NCBI GenBank assembly: GCA_012960315.1
Contig: DUBN01000084.1
Location: 4,452 to 56,821 of the forward strand
DNA from: Acidimicrobiia bacterium
GTDB lineage: Bacteria > Actinomycetota > Acidimicrobiia > Acidimicrobiales > Poriferisodalaceae
Length of the DNA: 52,370 nt
Reading direction: 5' to 3'
Numbering within the stretch: the first letter of the stretch is position 1; every line of letters begins with the position of its first letter. The position numbers and the translations under genes were made by a program. Shown here piece after piece: positions 16,479 to 26,180 of this stretch. The notes under the pieces are model-generated. The model saw only the letters and a program-made list of their open reading frames with translations. It was not told where the DNA came from and ran no database searches.

Positions 16479-17156
16479 CTAGCTCAAGCACGTAGCAAAG
16501 TGGTTCAGAGTTCTCTCTAATGCCACCGCTGCCGAATCAGCTTCATAGCTTCCGCGTGCATCGCAGTTGAAGCCGTGACCTGCGCCTTCATAGACATGCA
16601 CAGCTATTTCAGGCCATCGTTCAGCGATCGTTCGCACACTTTCCAACGGAATTCCGGCGTCCTCAGCACCAAAATGAAGCATCAATGGAACGCCAGGTTT
16701 TTCGTCTAGGTGAGGAACGATTTGTCCGCCGTAGTAACCCGACGCGGCCGAGATCTTGTCAGGTAAGCGCGCGGCTGCGACGTAACAAATCGAACCACCC
16801 CAGCAATACCCCACGATGCCGACTTTCCCAGCATCTGACACCGCGTCACACGCCGCTTCGACGTCAGCGATCACTTGGTCCATAGTGACGTCCTCAAACG
16901 CGATTTTTCTGCCAATGTCGATGCCGGCCTGGTCATACCCCAACTCGACGCCCCCGCGAACACGGTCAAACAACGCCGGAGCGATGGCTAGGTATCCCTG
17001 TTCGGCATATCCATCAGTCACACTTCTGATGTGTTCGTTAACACCAAAGATCTCTTGAACGACGACTACAGCTCCTTTGGGAAGGCCCTCGGGTTCAGAC
17101 TTGTAGGCGTCAAAAGTATTGCCGTCGACGGTCGTTAGTTGAACAGTCGTTCCCAT
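16479..17156 (-). CDS. dienelactone hydrolase family protein
   Basis: This 225-residue alpha/beta hydrolase has the typical Cys-Asp-His triad: Cys118 in VGYCWGG, Asp166 in HFGAEDAGIP and His194 in GAGHGFNCD. It also has the family glutamate, Glu36, in VQEIFGVN. The classical reaction is hydrolysis of dienelactone to maleylacetate, but many members act on other esters or lactones. GGAGG lies just upstream of ATG 17156. The amidohydrolase gene ends 44 bases upstream on the same strand, so both may be transcribed together with the esterase further upstream. Confidence 0.88.
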   Translation of the reverse strand: MGTTVQLTTVDGNTFDAYKSEPEGLPKGAVVVVQEIFGVNEHIRSVTDGYAEQGYLAIAPALFDRVRGGVELGYDQAGIDIGRKIAFEDVTMDQVIADVEAACDAVSDAGKVGIVGYCWGGSICYVAAARLPDKISAASGYYGGQIVPHLDEKPGVPLMLHFGAEDAGIPLESVRTIAERWPEIAVHVYEGAGHGFNCDARGSYEADSAAVALERTLNHFATCLS

Positions 17157-17200
17157 TAGCCCTCCACGTGGCGTTCTGTCGCATTTCTAGTTAGTCGAAA

Positions 17201-18337
17201 CTATTTCAATCCCATGAACCGTCTCGCGTTGGTGTAGATCACTTCGCTGCGCAAGTCATTTCTCCCGATCCTGTCAAATGTTTCATCAAGTTCGGCTAGA
17301 GCTCCTGGGTACGTGCAGTCGTAGTGCGGGTAATCCGAACCCCAGACAACGGTGTGTGCGAGACCCATATCGGCCATTTGCGCGAACGCTTCGCCTTCTC
17401 CTGCCTCCATCGTGACAAAGCATTGTTCCGAAAAGATCTCCGTTGGCTCTCTTTTCAACCGGGGAACGAGGTGACCCATCGATTCTTTGTGCTCATCGAG
17501 CCGATCCAGCCAATAGGGCAACCACCCCAGCCCAGATTCGAAAAATCCAACCCGTAACCGAGGATGATCATCCAAGATGCCACTAGCAACCAACTCCATA
17601 ACAGACGCCATCTGCTCAAAGGGGTGACACACCATGTGGACATAGAATTGGTTGCTGTATCGGGTTTTGGCGAAGCTCGTCATGTTTGAACCGAAGCTGC
17701 CGTGAATAGCGACCGTCATGTCGTGGTCTTCGGCGGCCGACCACACGCGGTCCATCTCTTCGGAATACAGCTCAAGTCCACCGTAACGCTCAGGCCGGAA
17801 GGTAAACCCGGTGAGCCCTGCTTCCGCGCATGCCGCAATTTCCGCAACAGCGTGATCAGTGGATTGAAGCGGAGCAACACCGACGCCATAGAGACGATCA
17901 GGGTTCTCTGATACGAAATCCGCCATCCACCGGTTGTAGCCGCGAGCATTAGCGGCGGCGACATCTGGGTTCGAGATATCTCCAGACAAAAGGTGCAACG
18001 ATGGGAACATCAACGCGGCGTCAAGCCCTTCGGCATCCATAACTTTGAGTCGTTCGGCGGGGTCATAGCTCCCGGGGACGATGTCGTCCCAAGTCACGTC
18101 GGTCCCATATGCGTCCGGGATACAGGCTGGCGCGCAACTCATGCCTAGGCCTTCGTCTTCAACGAAGATGCTGTCTAATTTCCCAACTGGTCGACATTGC
18201 ATAACCAATTCACGAAATTTCGGGTCGGTATATTCCTGCCATACCGAAGACGGTTCGGCAATGTGTGCGTCGGAGTCATAAACCGGAACTGCGCCAGTCG
18301 ATGCGTACGGTTCGTCTGTTAGTAGTGGTCCGCCCAT
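17201..18337 (-). CDS. amidohydrolase-2 family metal-dependent hydrolase (ACMSD-like)
   Basis: This 378-residue TIM-barrel hydrolase has the N-terminal metal motif in VYDSDAHIAEP (residues 19-29) and the C-terminal VVWGSDYPHYDCTYPG segment with the conserved Asp. The middle contains MTVAIHGSFGS and HMVCHPFEQM, which place further metal-binding His residues. Family members decarboxylate or hydrolyse cyclic or aromatic acids, as ACMSD and o-pyrocatechuate decarboxylases do. ATG at 18337 is used. It is flanked on the same strand by an esterase and a dienelactone hydrolase, suggesting breakdown of a ring-derived compound. Confidence 0.85.
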   Translation of the reverse strand: MGGPLLTDEPYASTGAVPVYDSDAHIAEPSSVWQEYTDPKFRELVMQCRPVGKLDSIFVEDEGLGMSCAPACIPDAYGTDVTWDDIVPGSYDPAERLKVMDAEGLDAALMFPSLHLLSGDISNPDVAAANARGYNRWMADFVSENPDRLYGVGVAPLQSTDHAVAEIAACAEAGLTGFTFRPERYGGLELYSEEMDRVWSAAEDHDMTVAIHGSFGSNMTSFAKTRYSNQFYVHMVCHPFEQMASVMELVASGILDDHPRLRVGFFESGLGWLPYWLDRLDEHKESMGHLVPRLKREPTEIFSEQCFVTMEAGEGEAFAQMADMGLAHTVVWGSDYPHYDCTYPGALAELDETFDRIGRNDLRSEVIYTNARRFMGLK

Positions 18338-18371
18338 CGGCCCATTCTTGCCGAGATGGACCTAGCTCTGC

Positions 18372-19166
18372 TCATTCAGTGGAGTGAAGTACCCGCAAGC
18401 CGTGACTCAAAGCGACCGGCACGACCGATAAATGGTTCTCGTTTGGGAACAACCGCCAGTGCAAGCGAAGCTCGTCGTAGTCGCGACCCGCAAGCTGATC
18501 ATGGAAGTCTTTCTGAAATGACAATTCGTCAGTCTCGAGTTCGCCCTTCGACATGAAGACATGCGCATTGAGGCTTTCTCCTGTCTCATATCGTTCTTGT
18601 TCCTTGTCAAACATGATTTGGTCGTCCCACCAAACCGAGGGACTGGCGAGTAAATAGTGATCAAACATCGTGGAACGTTCGAAGAGCACGTGAACACCAA
18701 ACAAGGCGCTGAAGGAGTGCCCCACAAAGGTGATCTCAGAAATCCGATACTGAGCCCGCAACAATGGGATCAGGTCGGATTCCAGCCACTGACGAAAACT
18801 CTCTGCTCCGCCAAGCTCTTTACCAGGAACCCGCACTCCAGTCAGGGGCGGGGCATCAGCAGCGGTTGTAGTGAAGTCCATGGCTCGCTGTTGAATAACA
18901 TTCTTATAGGACGGGTCGTCATGCGCGACGCCCACAACAATGGCTTTGGGAAGTTCTTTTGTTGGGGCGAGCAGCCGGACGGTGTCGACCACAGTGCCGT
19001 AGGTCCACATAGCGTCGAAACACAGATACAAGGGATGCGATTCCTCAGAGGCGGCGTCATAAGTTGGCGGGAGATCGACCCAAAGAACATATTTCCTGTC
19101 AACATCAGGCCGATTCAAATGGTGTGCCGTCGCGAGCCAAGGAGATGCTGGTAGTTGGGTGCTCAC
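18372..19166 (-). CDS. alpha/beta hydrolase (esterase D / enterochelin esterase-like)
   Basis: About 264 residues from GTG 19166. The frame stays open to a TTG at 19280, but that extension overlaps the divergent carboxyltransferase gene and has no family character; GTG at 19193 is another option. The nucleophile elbow is FVGHSFSALFG (GxSxxA), and a late NENHLSVVP segment provides the likely His. The RKYVLWVDLPPTYD opening and LLASPSVWWDD segment match the putative esterase/siderophore-esterase superfamily. It is probably cytoplasmic, with no signal peptide seen. Its substrate is unknown. The amidohydrolase start lies 34 bases downstream. Confidence 0.8.
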   Translation of the reverse strand: MSTQLPASPWLATAHHLNRPDVDRKYVLWVDLPPTYDAASEESHPLYLCFDAMWTYGTVVDTVRLLAPTKELPKAIVVGVAHDDPSYKNVIQQRAMDFTTTAADAPPLTGVRVPGKELGGAESFRQWLESDLIPLLRAQYRISEITFVGHSFSALFGVHVLFERSTMFDHYLLASPSVWWDDQIMFDKEQERYETGESLNAHVFMSKGELETDELSFQKDFHDQLAGRDYDELRLHWRLFPNENHLSVVPVALSHGLRVLHSTE

Positions 19167-19265
19167 CGTCGCAAGTTTGGCCGATGATTTCACAACGCGC
19201 TTGCTATACGCCGCTGTTTCACATATGAATCCAAGGCCGAAAGAAGTGCTTAGAGGGAGAACCGG

Positions 19266-20891
19266 GTGACCGCACTCCAATCACATATCGATACCAACGC
19301 CGATTGGTTCATAAAGAACCGCGAAGACATGCTCGAACAATTAGCGATTATCGATGATCTGCATCAAGAAGCAGCCGCAGGCGGAGGGCCCGCCGCTATG
19401 GAACGGATGCGCAGTCGGGGAAAGATGCCGGTTCGGGAACGTATCCAAATGGTTTTAGACACCGACTCCCCATTTTTCGAAATCAGCTCCCTCGCCGGTT
19501 ACTGCTCTAATTACGCGGTCGGAGGCGGATTGGTCATGGGGATCGGTGTGATCGAAGGCGTTGAGTGCCTGATTGAAGGCAACGACCCGACGGTACTCGG
19601 CGGGGCGATGACGCATGTTGCCGGACGCAAACTTATGCGAGCAATAGAAATAGCTCGCCAGAACCGCATGCCGTACATTCAGTTTGTCGAATCAGCGGGA
19701 GGAGACCTGCGAGGAGACGACGACCCCGAAAGGCAAATGCTGGAACAACGCGATCATTTCGCTGAATCCGGTCGACTTTTCTACGACGTAACAGAGCTAT
19801 CTAAGCTTCGAATCCCGTCCATTGCTGTGGTCTTCGGCAGCTCAACTGCTGGTGGCGCGTACCAGCCCGGCATGAGCGACTACAACATTTTTGTCCGAAA
19901 TCAATCGAAAGTATTCCTCGGCGGACCACCACTGGTGAAAATGGCAACCGGGGAAGACAGCGATGACGAAACGCTCGGCGGCGCACAAATGCATGCCGAG
20001 GTGTCAGGCCTCGCCGATTACCTTGCTGAAGACGAACCTGAAGCACTCCGCATGTGTCGAGAAGTAGTCCGTCATCTCAATTGGCGAAAGCTTGGACCCG
20101 AACCAAGCATGGCTGATGATGCTCCGATACATGACCCTGACGAGTTACTGGCAATGATGCCTCGTGATCTTCAGTCTTTGGTTGATTGCCGTGAGGTGAT
20201 TGCACGCATCGTCGACGGCTCACGATTCGAAGAGTTCAAGTCCAGATACGGAACCACTCTCATCTGTGGCTGGGCTTCAATACACGGATACCCAGTAGGG
20301 CTTATCGGTAATAACGGGCCGCTCTTTAGCGAAAGTAGTGAAAAAGCGGCCCAGTTCATCCAACTGTGCAACCAGCAGGACATTCCAATCGTTTTTCTGC
20401 AAAACATCACCGGATACATGGTCGGCAAGGACTTCGAACACTCAGGAATCGTGAAGAACGGTTCCAAAATGATCAACGCCGTTTCTAACTCAATGGTGCC
20501 GCATATCACTGTGATCCTTGGCAATAGTTATGGGGCGGGCAACTACGGCATGTCCGGACGGGCGTTCAATACTCGCTTCACTTACCTTTGGCCAACCGCC
20601 AAGATTGCGATCATGGGCCCGAAGCAAATAGCGGGCGTCATGTCGCTAGTACGCCGCGGTCAAGCCGCACGCAAAGGCATCGAATTTGATGAAGAAGCTG
20701 ATCGCAAGACCACGGAATCTGTAGAGCATTACCACGAACTCAAATCGCTCGCTCTGTACTCATCTGGACGCGTAACAGATGACGGCATCATTGACCCTCG
20801 CGATACCCGAGATGTCATTGCTTTGTCTCTATCAGCATGCAGCAACAACAAGATCGAAGGCGCCGAAGGTTTCGGCGTCTTCCGGATGTAA
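19266..20891 (+). CDS. acyl-CoA carboxylase carboxyltransferase (beta) subunit
   Basis: This 541-residue carboxyltransferase is of the methylcrotonyl/geranyl/acyl-CoA carboxylase beta type. Features include GGPAAMERMRSRGKMPVRERI, VESAGGDLRGDD, VVFGSSTAGGAYQPGMSDY (oxyanion glycines) and FLGGPPLVKMATGE in the N-half. In the C-half are NNGPLFSESSEKAAQF, FLQNITGYMVG and a WPTAKIAIMGP motif. GTG at 19266 follows GGGAG. The next gene, a fused biotin carboxylase/BCCP, begins 10 bases after its stop, so the pair makes a complete acyl-CoA carboxylase. The MCC-like motifs suggest a branched or medium-chain acyl-CoA substrate; this is inference. Confidence 0.9.
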   Translation: MTALQSHIDTNADWFIKNREDMLEQLAIIDDLHQEAAAGGGPAAMERMRSRGKMPVRERIQMVLDTDSPFFEISSLAGYCSNYAVGGGLVMGIGVIEGVECLIEGNDPTVLGGAMTHVAGRKLMRAIEIARQNRMPYIQFVESAGGDLRGDDDPERQMLEQRDHFAESGRLFYDVTELSKLRIPSIAVVFGSSTAGGAYQPGMSDYNIFVRNQSKVFLGGPPLVKMATGEDSDDETLGGAQMHAEVSGLADYLAEDEPEALRMCREVVRHLNWRKLGPEPSMADDAPIHDPDELLAMMPRDLQSLVDCREVIARIVDGSRFEEFKSRYGTTLICGWASIHGYPVGLIGNNGPLFSESSEKAAQFIQLCNQQDIPIVFLQNITGYMVGKDFEHSGIVKNGSKMINAVSNSMVPHITVILGNSYGAGNYGMSGRAFNTRFTYLWPTAKIAIMGPKQIAGVMSLVRRGQAARKGIEFDEEADRKTTESVEHYHELKSLALYSSGRVTDDGIIDPRDTRDVIALSLSACSNNKIEGAEGFGVFRM

Positions 20892-20901
20892 GGACACCGC
20901 G

Positions 20902-22887
20902 ATGACAATCAGACGCCTACTTGTCGCGAATCGGGGAGAGATTGCCCGAAGAGTGTTTCGCACTGCCCAAGAAATGGGGATCTTCACCGTCGCCGTTTAT
21001 TCCGAAGGTGACAACGACGCGCCGTTTGTGAAAGACGCCGATCTGGGTGTTGCGTTGGGCGGTACCACCGCTTCAGAGTCGTATCTCGATGCTGAGAAAA
21101 TACTTCAGGCGGCTATTTCGGTCGGGGCTGACGCTATTCACCCTGGATACGGGTTTCTTTCCGAAAACGCAGCATTCGCTGAGAAGGTGACTGCTGCCGG
21201 CATGACTTGGATCGGTCCGTCTCCGTTGGCAATAGCTGCGATGGGCGACAAGTTAGCTGCGAAAAGAACGATGGCCGATGCCGCAGTGCCAACCTTGCCC
21301 TCCGTTGAGATTACGGAATCCGTTGACTTAATGACGATCGGCGATGAGATCGGTTTTCCTCTACTTGTTAAGGCAAGCGCTGGAGGCGGCGGCAAGGGCA
21401 TGCGCGTCGTGGCTAAACACGACGAATTGAGCGACGCGATCGCGGGAGCGAAGCGAGAGGCTTTGGGTGCGTTCGGCGATGACACTGTCTTTCTTGAGCG
21501 TTACCTCGCAACTCCTCGACACGTTGAAATCCAGGTCTTAGGTGATCAGCATGGAACCGTTCTTCATTGCTTCGAGCGAGAGTGTTCGATCCAACGACGC
21601 CACCAAAAGGTTATTGAGGAAGCCCCATCTCCGGTGTTGTCGGAAGCGTTGCGACATCGCATGGGAGCCGCAGCGGTAGCTGCTGTTGAAGCCATCGGAT
21701 ATGTGTCCGCAGGGACGGTTGAATTCCTTCTCGATGGCGAAGGCGACGAGGCACAATTTTTCTTTCTCGAAGTCAACACTCGACTGCAAGTTGAGCATCC
21801 CGTTACCGAAGAAATCACCGGGCTTGACCTAGTGAGAGAACAAATCCGAATAGCGAACGGCGAAGAGCTTGGGTACAACCAGGCAGACCTGTCTATTAAT
21901 GGTCATTCAATCGAAGCTCGGCTATACGCCGAGGACCCGGCCAACAACTTCTTGCCGGCGACTGGAAGTGTAGATATTTGGGATCCGGCAACGAGTCCAG
22001 AAGTTCGATATGACTCGGGTATCGAAACTGGCTCAGAGATCACCGTGGAATTCGATCCGATGTTGGGCAAAGTAATCTCTCATGCGCCGACTCGGACGGA
22101 AGCGGCGCTGAAGTTGGCTCTAGCACTGGAACGCACCCGTCTACACGGTATAACGACCAACAGAGATTTTTTGGTGGCGACGCTGCGACACGACGAGTTT
22201 CTGGCGGGTAACACCACCACCGATTTCATTAGTCGGGTCAATATTCCTGGGCAACGCGTACCGACAGAATGCGAGCTGGAAGACGCGTCCATTGCCATTG
22301 CACTGATTGCTCAGGAGTCCAATCGTTCAAAGGCGACCACACTGCGGTTTATGTCCTCCGGGTTCCGCAACAGTTCCATGCCCAGTCAACAAATGGTCTT
22401 GGTTCACGGAGAAAACGAGATCGTTGTCAATTATCAGCGTCTGCGCAACGGATCTTTCGAAGTGCGAGTTGGTGAACAAGCCGAACCTCGATCAGCGATA
22501 CTGCTGTCTGGTTCGTCGGACCGTTTTGAGATTCGGCTAGACGGCGTTCATGCCAGCGGTTATGCGTCGAAATTCGGTAGTCGTTGGTGCGTCGACATTC
22601 CGGCAGGAAGTCTTACGCTCGTCGAAAAAAGTCGTTTCCCTGAACCAGACATTGCCGATGTGGAAGGCGGATTGACTGCACCAATGCCTGGCAAAATCTT
22701 GGCTATCGACGTCGCGGAGGGCGACTCGGTCAGCGCCGGCCAACTGCTGGTACTTATGGAAGCGATGAAGATGGAGCACCAAATTGCTGCCACGTTCGAC
22801 GGTGCTGTCGTCGAGGTTTGTGTTGCGGTGGGAGACCAGGTCGACAACGGCGAACTTTTGGTGATTATTGCTGCTGAAGAGGCTTAG
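20902..22887 (+). CDS. acyl-CoA carboxylase alpha subunit: biotin carboxylase fused to biotin carboxyl carrier domain
   Basis: This 661-residue protein starts at ATG 20902 with AAGGA upstream; the frame is open further 5' but overlaps the preceding gene. Biotin carboxylase features are LLVANRGEIARRVFRTA at the N-terminus, HPGYGFLSEN, the ATP-grasp glycine loop ASAGGGGKGMRVV, and EVNTRLQVEHPVTEE. The C-terminus has the biotinylation site EAMKM with Lys623. Residues about 450-580 form the linker typical of MCC/PCC alpha. It carboxylates its own biotin with bicarbonate and ATP and passes the carboxyl group to the carboxyltransferase encoded just upstream. Confidence 0.93.
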   Translation: MTIRRLLVANRGEIARRVFRTAQEMGIFTVAVYSEGDNDAPFVKDADLGVALGGTTASESYLDAEKILQAAISVGADAIHPGYGFLSENAAFAEKVTAAGMTWIGPSPLAIAAMGDKLAAKRTMADAAVPTLPSVEITESVDLMTIGDEIGFPLLVKASAGGGGKGMRVVAKHDELSDAIAGAKREALGAFGDDTVFLERYLATPRHVEIQVLGDQHGTVLHCFERECSIQRRHQKVIEEAPSPVLSEALRHRMGAAAVAAVEAIGYVSAGTVEFLLDGEGDEAQFFFLEVNTRLQVEHPVTEEITGLDLVREQIRIANGEELGYNQADLSINGHSIEARLYAEDPANNFLPATGSVDIWDPATSPEVRYDSGIETGSEITVEFDPMLGKVISHAPTRTEAALKLALALERTRLHGITTNRDFLVATLRHDEFLAGNTTTDFISRVNIPGQRVPTECELEDASIAIALIAQESNRSKATTLRFMSSGFRNSSMPSQQMVLVHGENEIVVNYQRLRNGSFEVRVGEQAEPRSAILLSGSSDRFEIRLDGVHASGYASKFGSRWCVDIPAGSLTLVEKSRFPEPDIADVEGGLTAPMPGKILAIDVAEGDSVSAGQLLVLMEAMKMEHQIAATFDGAVVEVCVAVGDQVDNGELLVIIAAEEA

Positions 22888-22922
22888 TTTTTGAACCAAC
22901 GGTTTCTTGAGAAGAGAAGTTG

Positions 22923-22972
22923 AGCGATCACGGATCGCTGTCGTGTCACCCGATGTTCATGGTTCGACAGCG
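22923..22972. terminator. two overlapping inverted repeats between convergent genes (candidate terminator)
   Basis: AGCGATC at 22923-22929 pairs with GATCGCT at 22933-22939 (3-base loop). CGCTGTCG at 22936-22943 pairs perfectly with CGACAGCG at 22965-22972, followed by TTT. The two hairpins share bases 22936-22939, so only one can form at a time. The element lies in the 86-base gap between the carboxylase and PhyH gene ends, where a terminator is expected. The T-run is short, so its strength is uncertain. Confidence 0.45.
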
Positions 22973-22973
22973 T

Positions 22974-23852
22974 TTATGCGTTGCCATCGAATCCGCCCAA
23001 GAAGCGTGCCATTTTGTGCGGTTCATCCACAGCGGGTCGGGGGCGGTTAGGCCAATAACCCGACGGGTCGCCACTCTCGACATGGACAGCACTGTGAGTC
23101 CAACTTTCTTCCCCGAGTACCGTACGCACATTCGCAGCTATGTAGCGCAAAGCAATGCCGCATCTGCGGCGGTTGCTGGAGTTGGCGGGTGAACCATGAA
23201 GCAGCAGGTCGCTATGAAGAGACACTTCACCTGCCTGGAGTTCGTTCGAAACAAGCGTGTCGTATGTTTCGTGAGCCGCTACCCGCCTGTTGAGAACTAT
23301 CGAGCCGTCTAGAGGAAGTTCCACATGCTCAAGGTCACCAACAAGATGGCTGCCAGGGACAAACCGCATTGCTGCGTTTTCCTGGTTGACATCATCGATC
23401 GCAAGCCAAATCGTGACGGATTTTGTCGGGGTAAAAGGCCAATAGTTTGCATCTTGATGAAGCGGTACCTCCATGATGTCCTCAGGTAGCTTGCAGAACA
23501 TGTGGGTACTCCAACACACCGCTTCCGGGCCGAGAACGTCTGTGATGTAACTGACGAAAATTGGTGTGTGAATCAAGTCCCAGAGGGGGCCACATACCTG
23601 GTGGTACTGATTGATCGAATAGCTGTTTCGACGGTCATCAGCCGATATCACTTCGTCGATAAGCCAATCCAGATACTGGCGAAGTTCAACTATTTCGTCG
23701 TGTCCTAAACCTGGCAACCCTCTGAGATACCCAACGCTGTTGAACAGTTCGATCTGTTCAACGCTCAGGACACTGAGAGCTTCACAAGTCAATGGATGGA
23801 ACCCGATTTCGCGATCGGTATCACCAAAGCGAAAAATGTCCTCCCTACCCAT
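22974..23852 (-). CDS. phytanoyl-CoA dioxygenase (PhyH) family Fe(II)/2-oxoglutarate enzyme
   Basis: This 292-residue protein has the PhyH metal motif His132-x-Asp134 (VPLHQDANYWPF), the distal His219 (LLLHGSPANSSNRRR) and a following Arg that should bind 2-oxoglutarate. The segment AIDDVNQENAAMRFVPGSHL is characteristic of the family. It should hydroxylate a substrate using O2 and 2-oxoglutarate; halogenase relatives lack the Asp, which is present here. ATG at 23852 is used. It is convergent with the acyl-CoA carboxylase operon and lies in the same orientation as the MFS transporter behind it. Confidence 0.88.
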   Translation of the reverse strand: MGREDIFRFGDTDREIGFHPLTCEALSVLSVEQIELFNSVGYLRGLPGLGHDEIVELRQYLDWLIDEVISADDRRNSYSINQYHQVCGPLWDLIHTPIFVSYITDVLGPEAVCWSTHMFCKLPEDIMEVPLHQDANYWPFTPTKSVTIWLAIDDVNQENAAMRFVPGSHLVGDLEHVELPLDGSIVLNRRVAAHETYDTLVSNELQAGEVSLHSDLLLHGSPANSSNRRRCGIALRYIAANVRTVLGEESWTHSAVHVESGDPSGYWPNRPRPAVDEPHKMARFLGGFDGNA

Positions 23853-23961
23853 GCAACCACCATAGGCTTTTGGTTGAGCGTCCGATGCGCGTCAAATGAT
23901 GTGCGCTGGTCGCGAGCACGCAGTTTTCAAGAGTTCTGAATGGTTCCAAACTGTTTCGGTT

Positions 23962-25431
23962 TCATTCTTTAATGTCTTTGATAACAGAACTCACTCGAAA
24001 CACATCCGGCGCGCGGTGTGGGCTCAGGGTTGTTTGTTCTCTGATGAGAGGGCTCGAGAGTTCATCGGGATAGGCGACAGCAAACAACACGACTTGGCAC
24101 ACATACATGGTCAGTGCAATCCACCACACGATGCGCATATTGCTCAATGCCTCTGCCGGACCGCCCGGGCGTCCGACGACACCGATCGCAACAGCGACGC
24201 CAACGCCGACAGCCAACTGGAAGACCGTGGTCCGGCCAGCACCGGCCATTCCGAAGCGCGCTGGCTGTATGTCACGCATCGACGCGCCGACCAGCATCGA
24301 GAAGCTACAACCAGCGGCAACTCCCATTAATAGATTTGCGAACAGCAGTCCGCCGAGGAAACTCGGTGTGGTTCCTGTGAAGACAAGATGCAGCACGCAG
24401 GCAAAAACACCGAAAATGCCTCCCACCATGAGGATGGGGCGGTGGCCGATACGTCCTGCCAAGCGGCCATTCGTTACTGAAAGAAAACTTGAGATCACTG
24501 GGCCGGGAGCAATGGCGAATCCCGATTTCAGCACCGACCAACCCCACACTCGTTGAAGATATTCGGGCAGGACAATTAGCCAGCTGAAAAAAGCCACGAG
24601 GAAAAACACCGAACCAATATTGGCAACGGTGTAGGACCGAACCTTGAACAACTTGAGGTCAAACAACGGCTCAGGGTGGACACTGGATCGCACCGCGAAG
24701 GCCACCAGCAAAACCAGGCCAACTAGACACGCGGTAAGGGTTGGTGGCGACATCCAACCCCAGGCGCGTCCCTGGACAACAGCCAGAAGTAATGCCCCAA
24801 CTCCTAGCGACGCAAGGGGCACACTCAGCAAGTCAACCCGCCGACTAACACCCTCCCCCACACTCTCCTCGATCCATGCCCGGCCGGCGAAAAATGCCCA
24901 TGCTGCGACAGGAACGTTCACCAAAAACACCGCCCGCCAGCCGAACCCCTGAATTAGCAGAGCTCCAAGCGAGGGAGCTAGAGCAGCTGCAAGCCCGGCG
25001 ACTGCACCCCAAATACCGATAGCTGCTTGCTGGCGATCCCTAGGAAAAGCGCTGAGCAACAGAGCCAGCCCGGCTGGATATTGGCAAGCTCCACCGATGG
25101 ATTGCAGTATTCGAGCACCGATAAGAAAAGAAGCTGACGGGGCGAATCCTGACAGCAACGAACCAACAGCAAATCCGACAAGCCCGATAAGGAACACCTT
25201 CCTGCGCCCATATCGATCGGCGAGCCATCCAGCCGGCAATAAGAGGGAGGCGACGCCAAGGTTGTAGCCAGTGATTACCCAAGAAAGGGTCGCAGCCGTC
25301 GCGGAGGGGAATGCCCTAGCAAGCTCGTCGCGGGCGACAGAAATGATGGTGATTTCCATCGCGACCATGAAACCGACAAGGGAGGTCACCAAAAGTGTCC
25401 GATTGGCCTTCGCTCGAGCGTTGGTGTCCAC
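23962..25431 (-). CDS. MFS transporter, DHA2 (14-TMS drug/H+ antiporter) type
   Basis: This 489-residue membrane protein has many hydrophobic segments, consistent with 14 helices. It carries MFS motif A after helix 2 (GWLADRYGRRKVF) and a motif-C-like stretch in helix 5 (GLAAALAPSLGALLIQ, then FGWRAVFLVNVP). This is the EmrB/QacA pattern, usually proton-driven export of hydrophobic compounds. The start is a GTG at 25431, 11 bases after the crotonase stop, so the two are probably cotranscribed. The cargo is unknown; the crotonase neighbour hints at an acid or its CoA-ester product. Confidence 0.88.
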   Translation of the reverse strand: MDTNARAKANRTLLVTSLVGFMVAMEITIISVARDELARAFPSATAATLSWVITGYNLGVASLLLPAGWLADRYGRRKVFLIGLVGFAVGSLLSGFAPSASFLIGARILQSIGGACQYPAGLALLLSAFPRDRQQAAIGIWGAVAGLAAALAPSLGALLIQGFGWRAVFLVNVPVAAWAFFAGRAWIEESVGEGVSRRVDLLSVPLASLGVGALLLAVVQGRAWGWMSPPTLTACLVGLVLLVAFAVRSSVHPEPLFDLKLFKVRSYTVANIGSVFFLVAFFSWLIVLPEYLQRVWGWSVLKSGFAIAPGPVISSFLSVTNGRLAGRIGHRPILMVGGIFGVFACVLHLVFTGTTPSFLGGLLFANLLMGVAAGCSFSMLVGASMRDIQPARFGMAGAGRTTVFQLAVGVGVAVAIGVVGRPGGPAEALSNMRIVWWIALTMYVCQVVLFAVAYPDELSSPLIREQTTLSPHRAPDVFRVSSVIKDIKE

Positions 25432-25442
25432 AGCTGTGACGT

Positions 25443-26150
25443 CTACAAGCCGGCAGCGGCTCGATCGGCAGCAATTGCAGCGTCCATCGAGGCAAGGAGG
25501 TCTCCTCGTAAGGATCGCACCGTCGACGCGTACGCTTTTCTATCGAGTTCCTCAGCGAAGCCCTGTGCGACTTCTAACGCTCGCTCCAACACTTGATCTT
25601 GCGATACCACTTCATCAAGAAACCCGGCGTCAACGGCGCCAGGTCCGTCAACTATTCGGGCATTAGCAACAGACACTTGCAGATGCCTCTTGGAAAGCCG
25701 CTCTGATGCGATCAGCAACGCCCACCTCGGCAAAGTCAACGCAATCGCGACTTCGTTAAGTCCGATTTTCACGGGACCGTCGACACCAACTCGGTAGTCA
25801 CATCCACACAGCATCAGGGCACCAGCGGCAACTGCGTGCCCTGTGCAAGCGGCGACGACTGGAACTGAAGCCCCATACGCCTGTCGAATCAAAGCACCGC
25901 CGGCACTACCCATTTCAGTGATTGCTTTGGGGTCGCCAGACTTGATGACGTCAAGGTCGAAGCCTGCGAAAAAGATTTTCTCATTCCCTGCTAGAACAAC
26001 CGCCCCAATATTGGGGTCAGACTCAGCTTCAGCTAACTCTTGGCTCAGTGCAAGCAGCAGCGGAGGCGAAAACGCGTTCGCCCGACCATCATCAACGGAG
26101 ATGCAGAGCACATTGCCTATGCGTTCGCTGACTAGTGCGTCATTCGACAT
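25443..26150 (-). CDS. enoyl-CoA hydratase/isomerase (crotonase) family protein
   Basis: About 235 residues from ATG 26150; an ATG at 26186 would add 12 residues. Crotonase features are RANAFSPPLLLALSQELAEAE, the first oxyanion segment NEKIFFAGFDLDVI and the second, ACTGHAVAAGALMLCGCDYR. In hydratases a Glu follows in the next helix region; here the segment KIGLNEVAIALTLPRWALLI has Glu in NEV. Hydratase, isomerase or hydrolase activity cannot be told apart. It lies divergent to the P450 gene and directly upstream of the MFS exporter gene. Confidence 0.85.
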   Translation of the reverse strand: MSNDALVSERIGNVLCISVDDGRANAFSPPLLLALSQELAEAESDPNIGAVVLAGNEKIFFAGFDLDVIKSGDPKAITEMGSAGGALIRQAYGASVPVVAACTGHAVAAGALMLCGCDYRVGVDGPVKIGLNEVAIALTLPRWALLIASERLSKRHLQVSVANARIVDGPGAVDAGFLDEVVSQDQVLERALEVAQGFAEELDRKAYASTVRSLRGDLLASMDAAIAADRAAAGL

Positions 26151-26180
26151 AGCTTGGACCGTAGCTCCACACCCAACTTT

